Below, piece by piece: positions 1 through 4,843 of a stretch of 5,290 bases of DNA (within the stretch, counting starts at the first letter, position 1; the number at the start of each line of letters is the position of its first letter). The DNA comes from Bacteroidales bacterium (GTDB lineage: Bacteria; Bacteroidota; Bacteroidia; Bacteroidales; UBA932): positions 1 through 5,290 of the forward strand of contig SFMU01000090.1 in NCBI GenBank assembly GCA_004552965.1, read 5' to 3'. The notes under the pieces are model-generated. The model saw only the letters and a program-made list of their open reading frames with translations, made no database searches and had not been told where the DNA came from. Made by a program: the position numbers and the translations under genes.

Positions 1-359
1 ATGATAATGGCGGAACGGAGATCGAGAGAATACATCTTAACCCCGTTTCTTTAAGTTTCGGCTGTCAGGTGCCGAAGGGAGTATGGCATTCCATTGAAGT
101 CTATGAGCCTTCCATCATCTTCGAGGCAAAGGAAGGACGATATGGCCACGATGGAAGCGAGTATCTTCACCCGGAGGAGGCTCCAGAAGCCTATCGTAAT
201 GCGCAACCAGCCCCGGATTTAAAGAAAATTGTCGAGTATATTATTGGAGATGAAATCAATTCCGGCAATACGGACAAGTTGACTGCACCCGCAATTGCTG
301 AGTATATCGGAGCATCGACAAGTGAGGTTCAGCAGATAATGGATGAATTAGGTTATTGA
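1..359 (+). CDS. WbuC-type cupin-fold protein, 3' part (5' end outside window)
   Basis: The reading frame is open from the left edge (first complete codon at base 3), so an ATG-less upstream part is missing; the GTG at 69 is internal to the fold. The visible residues include an I-x-L-N-P strand, then V-P-K-G-V-W-H and E-P-S-I-I-F-E-A-K-E-G-R-Y-G, which fit the end of a small cupin barrel of the WbuC family, where the WH histidine would be a metal ligand. WbuC-like proteins are often found in surface-polysaccharide loci, but nothing in this window shows such a pathway. After the barrel come a short acidic/proline linker and a C-terminal 45-residue helical segment (LKKIVEYII to MDELGY) that looks like an added helix-turn-helix-like tail; its role is unknown. 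The family call rests on motif memory only. Confidence 0.65.
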   Translation, partial: DNGGTEIERIHLNPVSLSFGCQVPKGVWHSIEVYEPSIIFEAKEGRYGHDGSEYLHPEEAPEAYRNAQPAPDLKKIVEYIIGDEINSGNTDKLTAPAIAEYIGASTSEVQQIMDELGY

Positions 360-361
360 TT

Positions 362-478
362 ATGAAACGCTTTTTCCAAGGAGTCTGGAAGTTTATCTCC
401 TTCCTGTTCGTCCCTCAGCAGGGAAAGCACATTACGGAGCAGGCTCAGAGCTACGCTGAGCCGGAAGAGAAGAAATAA
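362..478 (+). CDS. 38-residue small protein with amphipathic N-terminus, unrecognised
   Basis: The ATG lies 2 nt after the stop of the cupin gene, suggesting translational coupling in the same operon. The product begins with a basic, aromatic-rich stretch (MKRFFQGVWKFISFLFVPQ), which could form an amphipathic membrane-associated helix. It ends in a polar, charged tail (SYAEPEEKK). The TAA stop (476-478) sits at the base of the following terminator hairpin. I do not recognise the family. Placement, a clean frame and sensible composition support it, but at this length a chance ORF cannot be excluded. Confidence 0.45.
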   Translation: MKRFFQGVWKFISFLFVPQQGKHITEQAQSYAEPEEKK

Positions 479-516
479 CACAAGAAGCGAGCCTCTCGGC
501 CCGCTTCGGTGTTTTC
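477..516. terminator. Bidirectional hairpin terminator (cupin operon and tracrRNA-like gene)
   Basis: GAAGCGAGCC (484-493) and GGCCCGCTTC (498-507) form a 10-bp stem with one mismatch and a TCTC loop. It is extended by AACAC (477-481) pairing with GTGTT (509-513). On the plus strand it runs into TTTTC, giving a terminator for the cupin unit. On the minus strand the same hairpin is followed by a T-rich run and makes a natural 3' end for the tracrRNA-like RNA. Confidence 0.75.
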
Positions 517-560
517 ACAACGGAATGATCCTTATTGTGATTCACTAATGACATTTCAAC
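478..560 (-). ncRNA. tracrRNA-like RNA, divergent from the Cas9-like gene
   Basis: Read on the minus strand from about 559, the order is: anti-repeat upper arm UUGAAAUGUC (559-550), a 4-nt loop side AUUA (549-546), anti-repeat lower arm GUGAAUCACAAU (545-534), a short nexus-like hairpin AAGGAUCAUUCC (533-522), UUGUGAAAACAC, and then a strong terminal hairpin (513-477). This order is that of type II-C tracrRNAs, and the AAGGA...UUCC block after the anti-repeat resembles Bacteroidetes II-C tracrRNAs as I remember them. Both anti-repeat arms pair exactly with a single repeat-like sequence at 3216-3189. A perfect TAnnTTTG -7 element (563-570) is placed to start transcription near 557-559. The RNA is about 80 nt and antisense to the 5' region of the cas9-like transcript. 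The identification is inferred from sequence, with no covariance test. Confidence 0.78.
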
Positions 561-562
561 GG

Positions 563-570
563 CAAAGATA
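563..570 (-). promoter_or_regulatory. Bacteroidetes -7 promoter element for the tracrRNA-like gene
   Basis: The minus strand reads TATCTTTG, a perfect match to the Bacteroidetes -7 consensus TAnnTTTG. A start 4-6 nt downstream would fall at the first base of the anti-repeat. No good TTTG/TTG -33 element is seen at the usual distance (only a TTTTT run about 14-18 nt upstream), so the assignment rests on the -7 match and position. It lies 11 nt upstream of the GTG start of the cas9-like gene, so polymerases on the two strands would compete here. Confidence 0.55.
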
Positions 571-580
571 AACAATTCCC

Positions 581-1744
581 GTGAAAAAGGTATTGGGCAT
601 AAACGTCAACCTCTCCGCCGTCTCCTGGGCGCTTGCGGACAGGGCGGAATCGGACTGCGAGACCGGAGCGCTGCTCCGGGCCGGGGTTCGTGTGCCCAAC
701 CTCTCCCCGGTCGAGAAACTTGCCTTCGCCCGTGGCGATGCCACCGCAACCAATCTTCAGAGGAAGGAGCAGCGTGTCATCCGCCGGATGAGGAACCGAT
801 ACCTTCTGCGAAGGCAGCGACTCATAGAGGCGCTGAGGAGGGAGCACCTGCTCTCCCCTTCCGATCTTCTGTCAGAGGACGGCCCGGACACTACCTATGA
901 GACATGGAAGCTCCGGGCGAAGGCCGCAAGTGAACGGATCTCGCTTCCGGAGTTCTCCAGGGTCCTCCTGATGATGAACAAGTCCAGGGGCTGCACTACC
1001 AAGCGCCGCATAAAGGACACGACCTGGTTTGACGAGCTCCACGCGGGTGACCTTACCTATGGCCAGTTCATCTGCGGGAAGGTCCTTGCCGGAGAACCGC
1101 TTTCCGGGCAGCTTCATCTCCGTGCCGACTCAATCGCCGAGTTCGACAGGGTATGGGACCGCCAGGCCTCTTCCCATCCGGAGCTGACTCCTGAGCTGAA
1201 GGCTGAGATTCGTGACAGAATCATCTTTTATCAGCGCCCGATGAAGTCCGAGAAGTCCTCGGTTCCGTTCTGCCCGTATGAATCGTGGGAGCGGGAGATT
1301 GAAGGGCAAGGCGCCAAGGTGCGCATTAAGCGAATGGGCAGTCGTGTCGCACCGAGGTCTTCCCCGCTGTTCCAGAGGATGCGTATCTGGGAGGTTCTCA
1401 ATAACTTAACCTTATGGCCGTTCGAAACAAGTGTGAAACGTTCCATCACTTTGGAGGAAAAATGTGCACTTGCAGCCGAGCTGGAGTTCCGTGAGGAGAT
1501 GAGTTCGGATGAGGTCCTTGAGTTCCTTTTCCAGGAAGAAGCGAAGGGGTACTCGATGAACTACTCTTCCATCAAGGGCAACGTAACCATGGCCCGTCTG
1601 GCGCAGTTCCTTCCGAAGGAGATGCTTGCTTTCGACCCTCTCCTTCCGAAGGAAGAGTATGAACGGCAGCTCCCCTTCCGCCTGTGGCATCTCATCTATT
1701 CGCTCCTTCCGCCTGTGGCATCTCATCTATTCGCTCGGAGGTGA
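581..1744 (+). CDS. N-terminal fragment of the Cas9-like protein (RuvC-I, bridge helix, REC)
   Basis: As it stands this frame gives 387 residues: 375 native ones plus a 12-residue out-of-frame tail (LPPVASHLFARR) read from the second duplication copy before TGA at 1742-1744. Residues 2-20 (KKVLGINVNLSAVSWALAD) align with Cas9 RuvC-I but with Asn8 in place of the catalytic Asp and Asn10 for the following Gly. GVRVPNLSPVEKLAFARGDA matches the link to the bridge helix in Bacteroidetes II-C Cas9s. The arginine-rich bridge helix (about 58-87, RRMRNRYLLRRQRL) is well preserved, as is the first REC motif RVLLMMNKSRGCTTKRR (127-143), normally RVLLHLxxxRGFKSNRK. Retention of guide-binding arginines alongside loss of the catalytic Asp argues for selection on RNA/DNA binding. 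Alone, the fragment lacks the PAM-interacting part and is probably inactive. Confidence 0.88.
   Translation: MKKVLGINVNLSAVSWALADRAESDCETGALLRAGVRVPNLSPVEKLAFARGDATATNLQRKEQRVIRRMRNRYLLRRQRLIEALRREHLLSPSDLLSEDGPDTTYETWKLRAKAASERISLPEFSRVLLMMNKSRGCTTKRRIKDTTWFDELHAGDLTYGQFICGKVLAGEPLSGQLHLRADSIAEFDRVWDRQASSHPELTPELKAEIRDRIIFYQRPMKSEKSSVPFCPYESWEREIEGQGAKVRIKRMGSRVAPRSSPLFQRMRIWEVLNNLTLWPFETSVKRSITLEEKCALAAELEFREEMSSDEVLEFLFQEEAKGYSMNYSSIKGNVTMARLAQFLPKEMLAFDPLLPKEEYERQLPFRLWHLIYSLLPPVASHLFARR
1674..1735 (+). repeat. Perfect 31-bp tandem duplication inside the cas9-like gene
   Basis: Copies at 1674-1704 and 1705-1735 are identical and begin CCTTCCGCCTGTGGC. Because 31 is not a multiple of 3, the second copy shifts the frame and brings in a stop at 1742. 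Removing either copy restores RLWHLIYSLGGDD. CCTTCCG also occurs at 1609 and 1642, so four CCTTCCG boxes lie 33, 32 and 31 nt apart, a layout prone to slippage. It could be a recent mutation, a reversible on/off switch or an assembly error. Confidence 0.95.
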
Positions 1745-3089
1745 TGACGAGGAGGATCTGTTGGCAGGCAAGATTCGGGAACTCACCGGAGTGGATGATG
1801 AGACTGCACACAAGATTGCCGGAATCGAGTTCGAAGATCGTTTCTGCGGACTTAGCCACAAGGCCATGCGCAAGATTCTTCCGGTGATGATGTCCGGAGT
1901 GAAGTATTCCCAATCTGTGGTGGCCGCCGGTTACAAGTACGGCACCGTGACCGCCGGGACTCTTGACAGGATGCCGGATCTGTCTGCCAACCATTTTTGG
2001 AACCCGGTTGTCGAGAAACTCTTTTTTCAGGTCATTCATATAGTGAACTCCCTTATGGAGGAAGGTCAGAAGCCTGATGCCATAAGGCTCTGTCTGGATA
2101 TCCCGGTGGGATCATATATCCGTAAGGAGATGCAGCGACTTCTGAAGATGGTGGTCTATCATTCCAAAGTGTTCTTCCGCAAGCGGGACGAAGCATCAGA
2201 TGTGGATTACATCGCTGATGCGAAGGATGCCCTGCGCATAGCTGCGGGAAGTGGCTTCGATAAGGACGAGTTCGAGCGGCAGTCGCAGCGTGTCCTGGAT
2301 GAAATGCTTGTATCTTACCGGGTGCAGGGCCGTGTGGCGACGGCGAACACCAACCGAATCAAGGTCGGCGGCGGACGGATTGTCGAGCAGAAGTGCCTCA
2401 CTCCGAGAAGACAGATCCATAAGGAGCAGATATACCGCAGAAAGGAGACCGCCGATGGGGCGGTGACGTTTGTCATCAGGAAGCCCGCTTCGGGGGATGA
2501 CCTTCAGGAAGGGCAGAAGAAGATGACTGTCGGGAGCAGGATTACTGCATATCCGCTTCGCTGGAAGCGTGACAAGGAGGGCCGTCTGATCCTGGATTCC
2601 GAAGGCAATCCGATTCCAAATGACTATGCCATCTTCAGGAACAACCATCATGTCGCCGTCTATGAGGATACCGACGGAAAGCTGCACGAGGAGGTGGTCA
2701 CCTTCAAGCAGGCGCTGGATAGAAGGGTGAAGGGGAGGCCCGCCATCGACAGGGACTATAACAAGGATGCCGGATGGGGTTTCTGCTACAGCATCTGCAT
2801 CAATGAGATGTTCGTGTTCCCGGACGAGAGCGCAGGTTTCGAGCCGAAGGCGGTTGACCTTATGGACCGGGAGAACCGGCCTCTTATCGGCAAGCACCTT
2901 TTCCGGGTGCAGAAGTTAAGTCACAAGAGCTACTCCTTCGTTCTTCACAGCAACCCCTCGCTGGAGCAGGATCGTGCGATGAAGGACATTACATGGAAGC
3001 GGGTCCACTCCCCTGCCGGCATGAAAGGTGCGATAAAGGTGAGACTCAATCATCTTGGGGAAATCGTCGAGGTCGGCGATGTGTGCTGA
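1737..3089 (+). CDS. C-terminal fragment of the Cas9-like protein (RuvC-II/III remnants, WED and PAM-interacting domain)
   Basis: This covers residues 376-825 of the repaired protein, in a frame offset from the N-terminal half. No obvious start codon sits at the junction; upstream ATG 1626 is in frame only through shadow sequence, so separate translation is doubtful. Motifs in order: LSHKAMRKILPVMMSGVKYS; NPVVEK (464-469), the helix before RuvC-II; PDAIRLCLD (488-496), the RuvC-II site without Glu; YIADAKDAL (533-541), the RuvC-III site; MLVSYR and LTPRRQIHKEQIY (about 596-608); NNHHVAVY (677-684); GWGFCYSICINEMFVFPDE; LFRVQKLS; KDITWKRVHSP; VRLNHLGEIVEVGD at the end. The last six match the C-terminus of Bacteroidetes II-C Cas9s closely. 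Crystal-level roles are inferred from the family. The PAM-reading surface appears complete, unlike the nuclease lobe. Confidence 0.88.
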   Translation, partial: GGDDEEDLLAGKIRELTGVDDETAHKIAGIEFEDRFCGLSHKAMRKILPVMMSGVKYSQSVVAAGYKYGTVTAGTLDRMPDLSANHFWNPVVEKLFFQVIHIVNSLMEEGQKPDAIRLCLDIPVGSYIRKEMQRLLKMVVYHSKVFFRKRDEASDVDYIADAKDALRIAAGSGFDKDEFERQSQRVLDEMLVSYRVQGRVATANTNRIKVGGGRIVEQKCLTPRRQIHKEQIYRRKETADGAVTFVIRKPASGDDLQEGQKKMTVGSRITAYPLRWKRDKEGRLILDSEGNPIPNDYAIFRNNHHVAVYEDTDGKLHEEVVTFKQALDRRVKGRPAIDRDYNKDAGWGFCYSICINEMFVFPDESAGFEPKAVDLMDRENRPLIGKHLFRVQKLSHKSYSFVLHSNPSLEQDRAMKDITWKRVHSPAGMKGAIKVRLNHLGEIVEVGDVC

Positions 3090-3115
3090 TGGATTTTACA
3101 ACCGAAAATTAAGCT

Positions 3116-3133
3116 GTCCAATTCCACCTGGAC
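3116..3133 (+). other. Small hairpin just after the cas9-like stop
   Basis: GTCCA (3116-3120) can pair with TGGAC (3129-3133) across an 8-nt loop, 27 nt after the stop codon. It lacks a T-run and is too weak to call a terminator; it may be incidental. Confidence 0.2.
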
Positions 3134-3144
3134 GTGAACAGTTC

Positions 3145-3190
3145 GAAGAAAGATAACAGGGGCCGGTCATCGGAAGATGGCTGGCCCCTT
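3145..3190 (-). terminator. Strong hairpin terminator of the solitary crRNA-like RNA
   Basis: A 14-bp stem with two G-T wobbles: AGGGGCC (3158-3164) pairs with GGCCCCT (3183-3189), G3165 with T3182, and GTCATC (3166-3171) with GATGGC (3176-3181); the loop is GGAA. On the minus strand it is followed by the T-rich GTTATCTTTCTTC, while on the plus strand it is followed by GAAATG with no T-run. This favours service to minus-strand transcripts, although the hairpin may also stop or stabilise the convergent cas9-like mRNA. Confidence 0.65.
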
Positions 3191-3241
3191 GAAATGTCTG
3201 CATGGTGAATCACAATTATGTTCCACGCAGGCGATATTTCG
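3158..3241 (-). ncRNA. Solitary crRNA/scaRNA-like guide RNA (guide + single repeat + terminator)
   Basis: On the minus strand, about 25 nt of guide (3241-3217) precede a single repeat-like unit: AUUGUGAUUCAC (3216-3205), loop side CAUGCA (3204-3199), GACAUUUCAA (3198-3189). The terminator stem follows directly. Both repeat arms are exact complements of the anti-repeat arms of the tracrRNA-like RNA 2.65 kb away (12 bp and 10 bp, with a 6 x 4 internal loop), the usual type II lower stem/bulge/upper stem. I see no second repeat or spacer on either side, so this is not an array. The unit carries its own promoter. One caution: the guide start contains a 5-bp self-complementary element (GGCGA/TCGCC, 3243-3230). 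Alternatives are a remnant of a lost array, a second tracr-like sequence read on the plus strand, or inverted ends of a mobile unit. Confidence 0.6.
3189..3216 (-). repeat. Repeat-like sequence complementary to the tracrRNA anti-repeat (inverted copy of 534-559)
   Basis: Minus-strand ATTGTGATTCAC and GACATTTCAA recur in the same order on the plus strand at 534-545 and 550-559, separated by 6 nt here and 4 nt there. The two sites are therefore inverted copies flanking the cas9-like gene. The opening ATTGTGATT resembles the start of Bacteroidetes II-C CRISPR repeats (typically [G/A]TTGTGATTTG, from memory). Confidence 0.75.
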
Positions 3242-3247
3242 CCAACG

Positions 3248-3279
3248 TAAAAATAGTTCATTTCCTGGACAATTCCAAA
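3248..3279 (-). promoter_or_regulatory. Bacteroidetes-type promoter of the crRNA-like RNA
   Basis: On the minus strand, TTTG (3279-3276) is followed after 20 nt by TATTTTTA (3255-3248), a 7-of-8 match to a TAnnTTTG -7 box with A for the last G. A start a few bases on, near 3241-3244, would leave a guide of about 25-28 nt before the repeat, close to type II guide length. The promoter lies in the gap after the stop of the Panacea-like gene. Confidence 0.5.
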
Positions 3280-3285
3280 TAAATG

Positions 3286-3324
3286 TTTGGTATAGGTTTG
3301 GGTAATTGGTATGAGTTTGGTGAA
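3286..3324 (+). repeat. Imperfect two-copy direct repeat, 19-nt period
   Basis: TTTGGTATAGGTTTGGGTAA (3286-3305) and ATTGGTATGAGTTTGGTGAA (3305-3324) share about 15 of 20 positions. They lie between the crRNA-like promoter and the stop of the Panacea-like gene. On the plus strand the first copy contains TAGGTTTG, a formal TAnnTTTG match, but without a convincing -33 box; the function is unknown. Confidence 0.4.
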
Positions 3325-3327
3325 AAT

Positions 3328-4152
3328 CTAATCCCGGCAGAAGAACGTCCTTATATCCTCATCCGGAATCCTCATTCCCCATTTGTCCGGCTCCTTTCGT
3401 GTCATCTTTCCATAAGGACTCCTCGGGCCCTTGTGGACGGCCTCCAGATCCTTCATGGGTGTACCCATCATCGAGTGCGTCTTTCTCTTCAGAAGCCCGG
3501 CGATTTCCGGAGCGCCTTCATCAAGACCCTTCCATGCAGCCTCGCAGACATCCCGGTCATGGATCCTTCCCTTGCGGTATGCCGCCGGGAAGACAGGACC
3601 GTACTTCCATACCTGCGGCTGCTCAATCCCCAAAGGGTTGCCGGAGGCGAGACAGGATCCGTACAGGCACCAGAGGATGAGCTGTGCCTTCGACATGGAG
3701 AGCCTGTATCCCGCAACCTCGGCCACTCTCGCGATGGCATCGATAAGTACTATGCTGTCATAGGACGCACTGCCCGCAGGTGCACCCGGTGCGCCGCCTT
3801 CAGACCTTTTCTCTTCCGGCTTTTCTGCTTCCCCTTCCTCCGTATTCGCATCTTCCGTCATTATCTCCGCTTTCCTGACCTTTTCATCCTTCATTTCCTT
3901 GTCCTTCTCTTCAGGCCTCTCTGTGACGCTGTCACCGAGCAAGGCGGCAAGGGACAGCGGATGGATGGAGAGTGTCCTGAGCCTTGGCAGGTTCTGGGCG
4001 GGATGCAGTTCCCTGAACTTCATCCTGAAGGACTTAATGAGGTCGTTGATGGCTGTCCTGACCTCGCTTTCCTGCATCTGTGTGTCCTGCCCGTTTATCC
4101 ATCGGATGACTCCCTCCATCCTCTCAAGAGTTACTGCATTCGTCGTTTCCAT
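3328..4152 (-). CDS. Panacea (DUF4065)-like domain protein
   Basis: 274 residues. Residues 1-75 are an unrecognised, mostly helical N-terminus. Residues 76-130 form a highly charged Glu/Lys-rich then Gly/Ala/Pro linker, probably disordered. Residues 131-274 resemble the Panacea/DUF4065 domain: LSMSKAQLILWCLYGSCLASGN (normally KLQKLLYYaqGwyLa), VWKYGPVFPAAY (181-192, hallmark AWxyGPVvpxvY), HKGPRSPYGK (240-249, the H...PW region) and a closing I-x-x-F-F (267-271). Panacea domains are known as antitoxin modules (PanA) and in the SocA-type adaptor group; no partner toxin is evident beside it. The ATG at 4152 is the first start after a palindrome (4173-4189). It is convergent with the cas9-like gene and upstream of, and co-oriented with, the crRNA-like RNA, with no terminator between them. 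A link to the Cas9-like system is not shown. Confidence 0.68.
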   Translation of the reverse strand: METTNAVTLERMEGVIRWINGQDTQMQESEVRTAINDLIKSFRMKFRELHPAQNLPRLRTLSIHPLSLAALLGDSVTERPEEKDKEMKDEKVRKAEIMTEDANTEEGEAEKPEEKRSEGGAPGAPAGSASYDSIVLIDAIARVAEVAGYRLSMSKAQLILWCLYGSCLASGNPLGIEQPQVWKYGPVFPAAYRKGRIHDRDVCEAAWKGLDEGAPEIAGLLKRKTHSMMGTPMKDLEAVHKGPRSPYGKMTRKEPDKWGMRIPDEDIRTFFCRD

Positions 4153-4353
4153 ATCGTCAGAGTTTTACTGTTGATGTCCGCCGGACATCCCGTCGGAACG
4201 ACGCAGACAAAGGGGACGGAAGAGGCACCGCAGTGAACGGACCGAAGGCAAACGATGCGGCCTTGTCCGTGTCGGCTTGCCGAGGGGATGTGAGCAGAGG
4301 AGCTGTGCGGCCCCAACTTCGCAAAGTGCAGACGGATGGCGGGCGTGGAACAG
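4153..4353. other. Intergenic spacer between the two minus-strand genes
   Basis: Apart from the palindromes at 4173-4203, I see no credible gene here. Both strands carry short ORFs whose products are Arg/Pro/Ser-rich and look like frame shadows of GC-rich DNA. No clear TAnnTTTG box could be placed for the Panacea-like gene. Confidence 0.4.
4173..4189. promoter_or_regulatory. Operator-like perfect palindrome upstream of the Panacea-like gene
   Basis: GATGTCCG-C-CGGACATC is an 8-bp-arm inverted repeat with a single central base, 21-37 nt upstream of the ATG at 4152. A second short inverted repeat, CGTCG-GAA-CGACG, lies at 4191-4203. It could be a repressor operator (possibly autoregulation, as in toxin-antitoxin genes) or a leader hairpin. 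Confidence 0.45.
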
Positions 4354-4384
4354 AAAAAGGGCGGCAGCACACTTGCCGCCGCCC
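4354..4384 (-). terminator. Rho-independent terminator of the 135-residue gene
   Basis: On the minus strand, GGGCGGCGGCA (4384-4374) pairs with TGCTGCCGCCC (4369-4359), 11 bp with one wobble, with a 4-nt loop and then TTTTT (4358-4354). It starts 18 nt after the stop at 4403. This is a textbook intrinsic terminator and sets the 135-residue gene apart from the Panacea-like gene. Confidence 0.88.
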
Positions 4385-4402
4385 TGGTCAGGAGTCCCTA
4401 CG

Positions 4403-4810
4403 TCATTCCTCTTTCCTCTCCGTCCGGGTTCGTCTTCTCCTCGAGTGACCGCGCGCTGCGCACCGGAGGATATCGAGTGACCACTCGACCTCACTGATGG
4501 CCTCGTCGATGCTCTTTGACTCCGCGAATCCATCCACAACGCTGTTCGCCTTGCTTCGCAGCTCTCTGAGGGTATCGAGGAACGCTTGCGCATCCTCGAG
4601 GCAGTCGGATGCCGATGTCCTGCATCCCCGCATCTCCTCGATGGCGGCGATGGCATTGTCGGCTTCCATCAGGGCATCCCCGATGATGTTGAACTCCGTG
4701 CATCCGCCGTGTGCGGATGCGGTTCTGCGTGCCGCCATCAGGCCTGACTGGTAGTGTCTTCCACTTTCTGCGGCTTCTTCAAGAAGGTGATAAATTACTT
4801 CTCTTGTCAT
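4403..4810 (-). CDS. 135-residue helical protein, unrecognised
   Basis: The frame starts with ATG at 4810 (MTREVIYHLLEEAAESGRHY) and ends 18 nt before a strong terminator, with an AT-rich leader and a palindromic operator-like site upstream, so it has the layout of a real single gene. The sequence is almost all helix-forming: four likely helices (about 1-32, 40-60, 66-92, 98-118) with frequent Glu/Ala/Leu, then a very basic Arg-rich tail (SRRRRTRTERKEE) that could bind nucleic acid. There is no signal peptide or membrane segment. Length and helix pattern recall small four-helix accessory proteins, but I could match no family; comparison with DGR Avd proteins gave no convincing identity. A role as a partner of the upstream structured RNA or as a toxin-type partner is only speculation from position. 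Confidence 0.6.
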   Translation of the reverse strand: MTREVIYHLLEEAAESGRHYQSGLMAARRTASAHGGCTEFNIIGDALMEADNAIAAIEEMRGCRTSASDCLEDAQAFLDTLRELRSKANSVVDGFAESKSIDEAISEVEWSLDILRCAARGHSRRRRTRTERKEE

Positions 4811-4843
4811 AAAAACAATGTTTTAAAAGGTTATTATATCCGG

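Larger units (their letters stand above)
581..3089 (+). pseudogene. Nuclease-dead, HNH-less type II-C Cas9-like protein, frameshifted by a 31-bp tandem duplication
   Basis: The two halves lie in different frames. Deleting one 31-bp copy joins them through R-L-W-H-L-I-Y-S-L-G-G-D-D, a conserved Cas9 stretch, giving 825 residues. Domains: RuvC-I 1-20, bridge helix about 58-87, recognition lobe to about 455, RuvC-II 488-498, RuvC-III 533-544, WED/PAM-interacting region about 560-825. Bacteroidetes II-C Cas9s are usually well over 1,000 residues. RuvC-I reads LGINVN where LGLDLG is expected, so Asp is Asn8. RuvC-II reads IRLCLD for IRIELA, so Glu is Cys494. RuvC-III reads YIADAKDAL for HHAxDAL: the histidines are gone and only Asp539 remains. 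Only 45 residues separate C494 and D539, so HNH and its linkers are absent. DNA cleavage is very unlikely; guide-directed binding is the likely role of the intact form. The GTG start is forced by an in-frame stop at 569-571; no Shine-Dalgarno is evident. Confidence 0.92.

Noticed and set aside
2196..2897. 233-codon minus-strand ORF within the cas9-like gene
   Set aside because: It lies opposite the conserved Cas9 C-terminal motifs and shows no family features; it is a shadow of a codon-biased gene.
3158..3250. A second tracrRNA on the plus strand (anti-repeat-like arm plus hairpin 3230-3243)
   Set aside because: It lacks the AAGGA...UUCC block and a T-run, whereas promoter, guide length and terminator all favour the minus-strand crRNA-like reading; kept only as an alternative.
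3158..3290. A CRISPR array
   Set aside because: Only one repeat-like unit exists; the sequence one repeat-spacer unit away on either side shows no second copy.
3283..4236. 317-codon plus-strand ORF across the Panacea-like gene
   Set aside because: It is the antisense shadow of the 274-residue minus-strand gene; its product is rich in Arg/Pro/Cys/His/Phe with no recognisable domain, while the minus frame carries clear Panacea motifs.
4343..4352. Ten-base match (GCGTGGAACA) to the 3' part of the guide, near the terminator of the 135-residue gene
   Set aside because: There is a mismatch at the second-last guide base and poor pairing beyond the ten bases; with many possible 10-mers in a 5-kb window, this can occur by chance.
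4165..4656. 163-codon minus-strand ORF overlapping the 135-residue gene
   Set aside because: It overlaps the better-supported frame and runs through that gene's terminator; its composition is Arg/Ser/Pro-rich.
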